Shown: positions 34,110 to 40,662 of the stretch, piece after piece
Numbering within the stretch: position 1 is the first letter of the stretch
How the letters are laid out: every line of letters starts with the position of its first letter
Assembly (NCBI GenBank): GCA_037624485.1
Contig: JASJJC010000008.1
Span: forward strand, 21,465-85,464
Reading direction: 5' to 3'
DNA: 64,000 nucleotides
Source: JAFMKE01 sp037624485
GTDB taxonomy: Bacteria; Bacteroidota; Bacteroidia; Chitinophagales; UBA8649
Made by a program: the position numbers and the translations under genes
Notes under the pieces: generated by a model
The model's database searches: none
Told to the model about the DNA's origin: nothing
The model's input: the letters and a program-made list of their open reading frames with translations, nothing else

Positions 34110-35360
34110 TTATTTAAAATAGTCGAGTAAAAATTCTTCTGAAAAATACGGATAGTTCAGTTGTTTAGTCAGTTTGGTGTATTGCTTTATGATTTGATCT
34201 TTTTTATTGGCGGTTATGGCCGTTCCAAATAAATAAACTTGATGAATAATGGTGATAAATTCCTCATAGCTATATGCACAGTGACTATAATTAAAAAGAC
34301 GAGCGTATTTTTTCTGTTCAGGATCTTTTTTACTGTGTTTAAAATAAAACATACACATTAAGTAAAAAGAGTTTAGATGGTGTTTTTGATAGTAGAGTTC
34401 AATGCTAGTATCCAGATGAATTTTCTCTATTAGATAATTCATGAGCATAAAATCTTTAGTTAATATAGCTGTGTAAAACAATTCGTAAGAATAATCGAGT
34501 ATGAGAGATTTTTTTGAATGTACTGCGAAATAATTGTCTAAAATTTCAGTAGAATTATCTCTGTCATCAGCTATTAGTTCTAATGCCAATAATCGACTGC
34601 ACAAAATTGGATTTAATTGCTTGGAGTAAATTGAATCACCACTGATTTTTTTTTTTGGCTTTTGATTTAAAAAATTCCTAAACGCAAGTATTGCAGAGTT
34701 GAATAGAGTAATTTCTTTATCAAGTTCATTACGTTTAATTATTTCTGTTTGTTCTCCATAGTACCCATTCAAACTAGAATAGTCCACAAAGGTTAAATAC
34801 ACACACTCAATATAATTAACATTACGAAGCAGTAGGGAATTGGTTGTAGGTTTTTTTCGAAGCAAAAAACCGATGGAGTTGCCCAATTTTAATGCTTCAG
34901 AATACGTAAAGCTGTTGAATTTGAGCGCGTCTAATTTAAAGATACTATCCATTAATGGATAGTTTTTATCATGCAATAATTCTCTTACTAGGAAGATAAT
35001 AAAATCGATAAAATGTTCAGATGTTTTTTTGGCTTTAATAACCAAATTTATGATTGCATAATCATCATCTTTAGCAACCGCTTTATAGATCGTTTGATAC
35101 AAATCAATATTGTCTTTATTTGGATAGTTTAAGATGAAATGTTGGTAGTTTTTGTAGCCAACAAATTGAGATAATATATTTAGTGTGTTTTTGTTTGGTT
35201 TTGTACTTGGAGATAAACCATAAAATCGTTTGATTGTGCTGTAGCTGATATCTTTATCCAATATTTCTGTAATAGCATTAGAAATTAGCTCACAATCTCC
35301 TCTAGTTCTTACTGGTCTTGTAATTTTATCTTCAATTAAATTCTTCAGAGCGTCAATCAT
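34110..35360 (-). CDS. Unknown 416-aa protein with N-terminal helix-turn-helix-like region
   Basis: 416 aa, mainly helical, no signal peptide. The first about 75 residues (TRGDCELISNAITEILDKDI, SYSTIKRFYGLSP, LNILSQFVGYKNYQHFI) recall the short DNA-binding-like module found at the start of many Bacteroidota element proteins. The remaining 340 residues form helical repeats rich in Leu, Tyr and Lys without a motif I know. It is transcribed away from the other island genes. Two 8-bp direct repeats sit in the gap between them, so it may be the regulator of the cluster (inference). Confidence 0.7.
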   Translation of the reverse strand: MIDALKNLIEDKITRPVRTRGDCELISNAITEILDKDISYSTIKRFYGLSPSTKPNKNTLNILSQFVGYKNYQHFILNYPNKDNIDLYQTIYKAVAKDDDYAIINLVIKAKKTSEHFIDFIIFLVRELLHDKNYPLMDSIFKLDALKFNSFTYSEALKLGNSIGFLLRKKPTTNSLLLRNVNYIECVYLTFVDYSSLNGYYGEQTEIIKRNELDKEITLFNSAILAFRNFLNQKPKKKISGDSIYSKQLNPILCSRLLALELIADDRDNSTEILDNYFAVHSKKSLILDYSYELFYTAILTKDFMLMNYLIEKIHLDTSIELYYQKHHLNSFYLMCMFYFKHSKKDPEQKKYARLFNYSHCAYSYEEFITIIHQVYLFGTAITANKKDQIIKQYTKLTKQLNYPYFSEEFLLDYFK

Positions 35361-35372
35361 ACGTTGTCAATT

Positions 35373-35391
35373 ATGAATCATTTATGAATCA
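35373..35391. promoter_or_regulatory. Direct repeat in the divergent promoter of the island
   Basis: ATGAATCA occurs at 35373-35380 and again at 35384-35391, an 11-bp period, about one helix turn. It lies 12 bp upstream of the minus-strand gene and upstream of the plus-strand -7 box. It is a candidate operator for the helix-turn-helix-like protein. Confidence 0.4.
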
Positions 35392-35411
35392 AAAATACGT
35401 AAACTAAAGTG

Positions 35412-35419
35412 TATATTTG
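35412..35419 (+). promoter_or_regulatory. Bacteroidota -7 box for the island operon
   Basis: TATATTTG matches TAnnTTTG. It ends 7 nt before an ATG at 35427 and 28 nt before the preferred ATG at 35448. It drives the five-gene plus-strand run. Confidence 0.5.
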
Positions 35420-35447
35420 ATTTTTTATGCTCAATTATTATAAGAAC

Positions 35448-35936
35448 ATGTCAAAATATATTAAACCTAGATTACGAGAGAAGTTATCTAGTGCATCTGA
35501 ACAATTAGTTTCGGATTTATTCTTATCAATACTAGGGCAGATTAGAGTTTTTGAAGGCAAGAGTAATGGACCTGGAGCTATTTATGGAATTTCCCAATGT
35601 TTAAGAATGCTACACGAACACTTTGAGGCAGGATATACCCAAGAAGCAAAAAAATATATTACTGATTTGGGCTTTCATTCAGAACCAAGAACAATAAGAG
35701 AAATCTATAATCTAAGTAGTAAGATAGACAAGAGCGAGCGAAAACTCTATGTTGAGCATACTGATGGTGGCATTAAAAAACTAGCGACTGATTTATTGAG
35801 CCTAGATGAAGAATTAAAAGGCAATGAGCAAGATGTCGAAATGGTAAGCACTTTCATTAAAAACAATACCTACTTCATCACAAAACACAAAGACAAGAAT
35901 AAAGATATAGATGAGAATTTCTCAATAAAAAATTAA
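35448..35936 (+). CDS. Unknown 162-aa island protein
   Basis: 162 aa from ATG 35448 (an in-frame ATG at 35427 adds seven residues but lies at the expected transcription start). It begins MSKYIKPRLREKLSSASEQL, continues with helical LVSDLFLSILGQIRVFEGKS and GPGAIYGISQCLRMLHEHFE, and ends in a highly charged tail (HKDKNKDIDENF). No signal peptide, membrane helix or known motif. First gene of the island operon; the next gene follows after 18 bp. I do not recognise it. Confidence 0.7.
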   Translation: MSKYIKPRLREKLSSASEQLVSDLFLSILGQIRVFEGKSNGPGAIYGISQCLRMLHEHFEAGYTQEAKKYITDLGFHSEPRTIREIYNLSSKIDKSERKLYVEHTDGGIKKLATDLLSLDEELKGNEQDVEMVSTFIKNNTYFITKHKDKNKDIDENFSIKN

Positions 35937-35954
35937 TAAAAAATAAAAAATAAA

Positions 35955-37046
35955 ATGGCAAGAGATTATACAAAATACACAGCAGAAGGTTTAGGAGAAA
36001 ACCTTAACAAGAGAAAATTAGTTTTTACAATCGTAAAAGACTGGGCAGAGAAAAATAATCCGTCCTTAGAAGAAATACAAACCGCATTTCCAGATGAAGT
36101 GCAAGGTGGTAAAGGCTTTATTGTAAAAGAAAGTGAAGTAAAAGACGCTAAACGTTTTAATATGAAAGAACCATTGAGTATTAAAAATGGCGTGCAAATA
36201 GTAATGTCTAATCAATGGGGAGAGAATATTGCAGATTTTATTACTGGAGCTGAAAAGTTGGGCTACACTATCCTTAAAAACACTTCAAACAATCCTCAAG
36301 ATCAACAAAATTCAGTGGATGTTAACACCGACACATCATTAGAAGAAATAGATCAAATTATTGAAGAAATTATTCACGGTGATTTAACAACACAAGAAAA
36401 CTTTAGAAAAAACACAATCAACTTTATTAATGAAAATAATCAATACTACTGGTTTTTATTAGCCATAAATAACGCTTTACAAGCTTGGGAAAATAAAATA
36501 GATGATGAAGGATTAGATTTAAGTGTTGATGGATTGCATCTTAAAGGTGGAGAATTGAACTTTAACCCTTATGAAGAGTATAGACTATTTTATAATTGGA
36601 GAGAAGAAAAATTTGGTATTGAAGAAGATGATGATGAACCAACTTCTTTCTTTAAGGCATTAATAGATTCATTCTATGACTTTGATTCGCACAGCGATTT
36701 GATATCGCTAGGTGAAAATGATTTAAACAAGTTTATAAATATGTCTAAAACCGTTCTGTTATGCACAGTTTGTAAAGAATGTGAAAATGATACAGATACG
36801 GACGATCTCACTAATCTTTTATTGGGAATAAATTTTGAAGACTTACCAGAAATTAATGATAAACTAAACGGAGGTGATATTTCGAATGAAATATTAGAGG
36901 ATGTTCTGGAAACCCTCGATATTTCTGTTGAAGACTATAAGAATGAAGAAGAATTATGGAAAGATTTATACCTTCTTAATTATGAAGATGTAGCTCGAGA
37001 GATTTTAGATAATGATGTGTTTGATAAAGACTATATACGTTCGTAA
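35955..37046 (+). CDS. Unknown 363-aa acidic island protein with a conserved-looking N-terminal domain
   Basis: 363 aa. The first about 105 residues (YTKYTAEGLGENLNKRKLVF, FPDEVQGGKGFIVKESEVKD, IVMSNQWGENIADFITGAEK) resemble a small domain that occurs at the N-terminus of several proteins in restriction- or defence-like settings: a FPxxxQG turn, then a strand ending xNQWG. Its role is unknown to me. From about 120 on the protein is very acidic and helical (EEIDQIIEEIIHG, EEDDDEPTSFF, NDTDTDDLTNLLL), reminiscent of nucleic-acid mimics or interaction surfaces. There are no catalytic motifs. 15 bp before the nucleotidase gene. Confidence 0.72.
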   Translation: MARDYTKYTAEGLGENLNKRKLVFTIVKDWAEKNNPSLEEIQTAFPDEVQGGKGFIVKESEVKDAKRFNMKEPLSIKNGVQIVMSNQWGENIADFITGAEKLGYTILKNTSNNPQDQQNSVDVNTDTSLEEIDQIIEEIIHGDLTTQENFRKNTINFINENNQYYWFLLAINNALQAWENKIDDEGLDLSVDGLHLKGGELNFNPYEEYRLFYNWREEKFGIEEDDDEPTSFFKALIDSFYDFDSHSDLISLGENDLNKFINMSKTVLLCTVCKECENDTDTDDLTNLLLGINFEDLPEINDKLNGGDISNEILEDVLETLDISVEDYKNEEELWKDLYLLNYEDVAREILDNDVFDKDYIRS

Positions 37047-37061
37047 CAACTACAATAATTT

Positions 37062-37505
37062 ATGAAGATTCTTAACATTGATTTAGATGGTGTTGTTGCA
37101 GATTTTGTTTCTGCAATGAATGCTCATCCCTTAAGAAACGAACCACCTTTTGATAAAGATCCGGATACTATTCCGGGTCTTTTCAGGAATTTGAAGCCCA
37201 TAGAATCTGCGATTAATTCAGTAGAAAAATTACTTCATTCAGAGAAATATGAAGTGTATTTCCTTAGCACAGCACCCTGGAATAACCCTTCTGCATGGAC
37301 AGATAAGCGTTTGTGGTTAGCAGAACAATTTGGTGATAAAATAAACAGAAGGCTTATCTTGACCCACCGTAAAGATCTGGTTAAAGGTGATATTTTAATT
37401 GACGACAGACCAAATAATGGAGCAAAGGATTTTGATGGGGAGTGGATTCATTTTGCTTCTGAAAAGTTCCCTAACTGGGATTCGGTATTAAATTATTTAT
37501 TATGA
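37062..37505 (+). CDS. 5'(3')-deoxyribonucleotidase, HAD family (NT5C type)
   Basis: 147 aa. HAD motif I is DLDGVVADF (D7 and D9, nucleophile and acid/base). Motif II is likely FLSTAPWNNPSAWTDKRLWL, and motif III/IV is LTHRKDLVKGDILIDDRPNN. The pattern is that of cytosolic 5'(3')-deoxyribonucleotidases (PF06941), which dephosphorylate deoxynucleoside monophosphates. Such genes are common in phages and mobile elements. In the island it could change dNMP pools (inference). Complete. Confidence 0.85.
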   Translation: MKILNIDLDGVVADFVSAMNAHPLRNEPPFDKDPDTIPGLFRNLKPIESAINSVEKLLHSEKYEVYFLSTAPWNNPSAWTDKRLWLAEQFGDKINRRLILTHRKDLVKGDILIDDRPNNGAKDFDGEWIHFASEKFPNWDSVLNYLL

Positions 37506-37574
37506 AATGACTAACAATAATTTAGAAACCAACTGAAGCTCTATATCTCGAAAATTTCTCCTCATATTTTATAA

Positions 37575-39542
37575 ATGAAAGCACTATCAAAATCACGATT
37601 TAAACAAGGACTAGAATGTCCTAATAAACTCTACTTTTCAAATAGTCCAAATGTTTACCATAATGTTAAAAACGAAGATCCGTTTTTGCAAGCACTCGCT
37701 AGTGGTGGTTTTCAAATAGAAGAGTATGCACGCTTACAATATCCGGATGGGATTTTAGTAGACGCACCGTATGAGGGTAATTATTATCAAGATTTAGCAG
37801 ATCAAACTACTGAACTCTTAAAGCAAGAAAAGATAATTATTTATGAAGCTGCTTTTTATGTGAATGATCTATTTATCAGAACGGATATTCTGGTAAAAAA
37901 AGGTAAAAACATTGAACTTATTGAAGTAAAAGCCAAATCCATTGACCCAAATAATGATCATAATTTTATGGGGAAAAAAGGTGGTTTGGTAGGTGCCTGG
38001 AAGCCTTATTTATTTGATTTGGCTTTTCAAAGTTATGTAGCCCAACTTTGCTTACCCACTTATAAAATCAATCCTTACTTATGTCTAGTTAATAAAACGA
38101 AAGCAGCTACTGTAGAAGGCTTAAATCAACAATTTAGAGTTAAACAAAATTCTGATAAACGAACTGGTGTAGATGTTTTGGTAGATAATGTAAGACAGCT
38201 AGGAGATAATCTGCTGCATGTGGAAGATTTGACGGAGGTGGTTGATAAAATACATAACAACGACTTTAAATATTACGATAATCTAAATTTTAATGAAGCC
38301 ATAAAGTTATTGCGCAAAATTAGAATTAAGGATTATTATCCCAATTGGCCAACGCAGTTTGGAGCTTGTAAGAAGTGTGAATTTAAGAAAGACGAAAGTG
38401 AAAAAGGTCAATTAAAGCAATCTGGTTTTGAATATTGTTTGAAAACACAACATCAATGGACTGATTTAGATTTTGCTAAACCTAATATTTTTAATGTTTG
38501 GGATTTAAAAGATCCAAAAATAATGGAGCAGGGGCTACTTTTTAAATCTCAACTGACCCCAGAGCATATCAAATACAAAGAGACTGCCGGAAAACTGCAT
38601 CGTACCGAACGACAGTGGCTGCAAATTGAAAAAGAACGAGATGGTGATTTTACAGAGTTTATTGATAAAGCAGGTTTAAGGGCTGAAATGGACACTTGGT
38701 TATTCCCGCTTCACTTCATAGATTTTGAAACATCAACAGTGCCGCTACCCTTCCATTTAGGACGTAAGCCTTATGAGCAAATAGCCTTTCAGTTTTCACA
38801 TCATATTTATTATGAAGATGGCCGCATTGAACATGCTAATGAATATATCAATACCAATCCTGGAGAATTCCCGAATTTCAAATTTATTGAGCATTTAAAA
38901 AAGGCCTTATCGAACGATGACGGCACAATTTTTAGATATTCAACGCATGAAAATACGATCCTTAATTCGATTAGAGACCAATTGAAATCTAGTCAATACC
39001 AAAAAAAAGAGTCTCTTATTGCATTCATAGAATCGATTTGTCATTCAAAAAGTGAACATCCTGACCCTTGGTTACAACCTAAAAGAGATATGGTTGACCT
39101 ATGTGATATGGTAAAAAAGTACTATTACAATCCACATACCAAAGGGTCTAATTCTATTAAAAAAGTACTCCCTGCGGTATTAAAATCTAGCACGATCGTA
39201 AAAGAAAAGTATGGTCAACCTATTGGTGAAATTGCCGTTTCAAGTCAAAATTTTGATACAACTCATATTTGGTTAAAAAAAGAAGATGGTGAAATTATCA
39301 GTCCTTACAAAATGTTGCCAGAGGTATTTAAAGGTATAAGTTCTGCTGAAATTGAAGCAAATGTATCTGATATTGAGAATGTTGAAGATGGTGGTGCAGC
39401 TTTAACAGCTTATGGCAAGATTCAATATACAGATATGTCTGATAAGGAGCGAAAAGAAATTGCAGATGCACTTAAGCGTTATTGTGAGTTAGATACTTTA
39501 GCTATGGTAATGATTTATGAGCATTTAAAATCAATTATTTAA
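37575..39542 (+). CDS. DUF2779 protein: Fe-S RecB/Cas4-like nuclease fused to DEDD exonuclease
   Basis: 655 aa. N-terminal PD-(D/E)XK nuclease (about 1-295): SKSRFKQGLECPNKLYFSNS with C15, then D104 and E117-V-K119 (RTDILVKKG, ELIEVKAKS), and C265, C268 and C288 late in the domain. The four cysteines match a Cas4/AddB-type Fe-S arrangement. The C-terminal DnaQ-like DUF2779 part (about 375-655) has HFIDFETS (D383, E385), RYSTHENTI and a final RYCELDTLAM (D640). The two nucleases in one chain suggest a DNA end-processing or degradation role. Members are described as uncharacterised. It is the core of the island. Confidence 0.85.
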   Translation: MKALSKSRFKQGLECPNKLYFSNSPNVYHNVKNEDPFLQALASGGFQIEEYARLQYPDGILVDAPYEGNYYQDLADQTTELLKQEKIIIYEAAFYVNDLFIRTDILVKKGKNIELIEVKAKSIDPNNDHNFMGKKGGLVGAWKPYLFDLAFQSYVAQLCLPTYKINPYLCLVNKTKAATVEGLNQQFRVKQNSDKRTGVDVLVDNVRQLGDNLLHVEDLTEVVDKIHNNDFKYYDNLNFNEAIKLLRKIRIKDYYPNWPTQFGACKKCEFKKDESEKGQLKQSGFEYCLKTQHQWTDLDFAKPNIFNVWDLKDPKIMEQGLLFKSQLTPEHIKYKETAGKLHRTERQWLQIEKERDGDFTEFIDKAGLRAEMDTWLFPLHFIDFETSTVPLPFHLGRKPYEQIAFQFSHHIYYEDGRIEHANEYINTNPGEFPNFKFIEHLKKALSNDDGTIFRYSTHENTILNSIRDQLKSSQYQKKESLIAFIESICHSKSEHPDPWLQPKRDMVDLCDMVKKYYYNPHTKGSNSIKKVLPAVLKSSTIVKEKYGQPIGEIAVSSQNFDTTHIWLKKEDGEIISPYKMLPEVFKGISSAEIEANVSDIENVEDGGAALTAYGKIQYTDMSDKERKEIADALKRYCELDTLAMVMIYEHLKSII

Positions 39543-39552
39543 TTGACTTTCT

Positions 39553-39897
39553 ATGCAAAACCCTAACTTTTTAACGGAACTGATGCAAATCTGGCTCGCA
39601 CAATATACTAGAAATCAGGAAAACTCACTTACAACTATGGGTTTGTTTCATTGGGAATTCCGCCCCAACAAACATAAACCTGAAAAGCTCAGAAGAATTC
39701 CAAGAATAGACATGTCTATGGAAATAAAAAATTCGAGTTTTAAGCATGCGGTTTATTTTTTAGAAATAGATGCTGAAACGCTGCACGTATTCGAATCTTC
39801 AGGTATTGCCTTAGGAGGATTAAATATTGCACATGAATATGCTTTAAAAGAAGAGGTGTTTATTAAAGGAAAAGTTTTAATGAAATCAATTCGTTAA
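39553..39897 (+). CDS. Unknown 114-aa island protein
   Basis: 114 aa, 10 bp after the DUF2779 gene and probably its operon partner. It starts MQNPNFLTELMQIWLAQYTR and contains FHWEFRPNKHKPEKLRRIPR, SSFKHAVYFLEIDAETLHVF and EEVFIKGKVLMKSI. Mixed alpha/beta, no cysteine-rich site, signal peptide or membrane segment. I do not recognise a family. The 269 bp that follow hold the right repeat and a terminator. Confidence 0.65.
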   Translation: MQNPNFLTELMQIWLAQYTRNQENSLTTMGLFHWEFRPNKHKPEKLRRIPRIDMSMEIKNSSFKHAVYFLEIDAETLHVFESSGIALGGLNIAHEYALKEEVFIKGKVLMKSIR

Positions 39898-40022
39898 CTA
39901 TTAAAATTGATGTAAACAAAAGGACTAAAGCTTGCATTGTATCGTGATCATTTCAACCCTACATATTTCACTTACCAGAGAAGATCCTTCAAATCCTCTA
40001 AAAAGCTTGAACTCTTTCCTAT

Positions 40023-40031
40023 CGGGGTCAC
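40023..40031 (+). repeat. Right direct repeat (displaced tRNA-Arg 3' end)
   Basis: CGGGGTCAC, identical to 33950-33958 at the tRNA-Arg end, and followed within 8 bp by a hairpin terminator, as expected for the original tRNA tail. Confidence 0.45.
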
Positions 40032-40035
40032 AAGG

Positions 40036-40066
40036 AAAGCTCAGTGCGAAAGCACTGGGCTTTTTT
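40036..40066 (+). terminator. Strong terminator at the right island end
   Basis: GCTCAGTGC (40039-40047) and GCACTGGGC (40052-40060) pair with one G-T, around a GAAA tetraloop, followed by TTTTTT. It is a typical tRNA-type terminator although no intact tRNA precedes it. Confidence 0.88.
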
Positions 40067-40166
40067 AGTGCAAAAAACCGTTAAGCATATTTAAGCTGTA
40101 ATTAATCATTTTAAAAGGTATACTATGAAGATACATTTAGTTAAATTTTAGGTATATCTTTAATTT

Positions 40167-40562
40167 ATGAAAAAAGTATTTCTATCAATCTCTATAATAA
40201 CCCTATTTTTTACCTCATGCGAGAAGGCCGTCAATCTCCCAGCGCCATATTATGATATGGAAGGAAAATGGACTTACGGTGCTAACAATTCAAACACCAT
40301 GTACCTCTATGAAGATGGATTACGCTATACTTACTACTGTGGTATTGATAATTGTGATTCTCTTTACAATACCTATACAGCAGGGGATTCAAATCATATA
40401 CCCGAAGTTCTTAATTATACATTTGAAAATGATACACTCCATGTAGATTTGAATTTTGGAAATGAATTGGTAACTCTAGTCACATTTGTATGCGAAGGTG
40501 GTCAAGCAAACTTTGAAATGAATGGACAAACATTTTACAGATTAAATTCTGATTGCGAATAA
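40167..40562 (+). CDS. Small lipoprotein, function unknown
   Basis: 131 aa. Type II signal peptide with lipobox FTSC (Cys about 18), then EKAVNLPAPYYDMEGKWTYG. The mature part is beta-rich (NTMYLYEDGLRYTYYCG, TFENDTLHVDLNFG, TFVCEGGQANFEMNGQTFYR), with a lipocalin-like small-barrel feel (GKWTYG start, FYR end) that I cannot confirm. Four cysteines may form disulfides. A bidirectional terminator separates it from the convergent glutamine synthetase gene. Confidence 0.75.
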   Translation: MKKVFLSISIITLFFTSCEKAVNLPAPYYDMEGKWTYGANNSNTMYLYEDGLRYTYYCGIDNCDSLYNTYTAGDSNHIPEVLNYTFENDTLHVDLNFGNELVTLVTFVCEGGQANFEMNGQTFYRLNSDCE

Positions 40563-40613
40563 AATGAAAATTATATTCGGGATAAGTGAAACTAACTATC
40601 AGATTTTATCAAT

Positions 40614-40644
40614 AAAAAACGCCCAGCATAACTGGGCGTTTTTT
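40614..40644. terminator. Bidirectional terminator
   Basis: A perfect 13-bp stem (40614-40626 with 40632-40644) with A6 on one side and T6 on the other, loop CATAA. It serves the lipoprotein gene and the convergent glutamine synthetase gene. Confidence 0.92.
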
Positions 40645-40662
40645 ATTGCCGAATAAGTAAAT

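Larger units (their letters stand above)
33958..40031. mobile_element. Putative integrated island at the 3' end of tRNA-Arg
   Basis: About 6 kb between tRNA-Arg and a second copy of its terminal nine bases (CGGGGTCAC, 33950-33958 and 40023-40031). The right copy is followed by a strong GAAA-loop terminator, like a displaced original tRNA 3' end. The six genes inside are mostly unrecognised and look more AT-rich than the flanks, which hold core genes. There is no integrase or transposase, so the element is immobile or remnant. The repeat is short, so the boundaries are tentative. Confidence 0.45.

Noticed and set aside
35373..35391. CRISPR-like repeat
   Set aside because: Only two 8-bp copies with a 3-bp gap; there is no array or spacer structure anywhere in the window.
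33950..40031. Complete prophage or integrative conjugative element
   Set aside because: No integrase, portal, capsid, relaxase or mobilisation genes are present, only a small cargo set.
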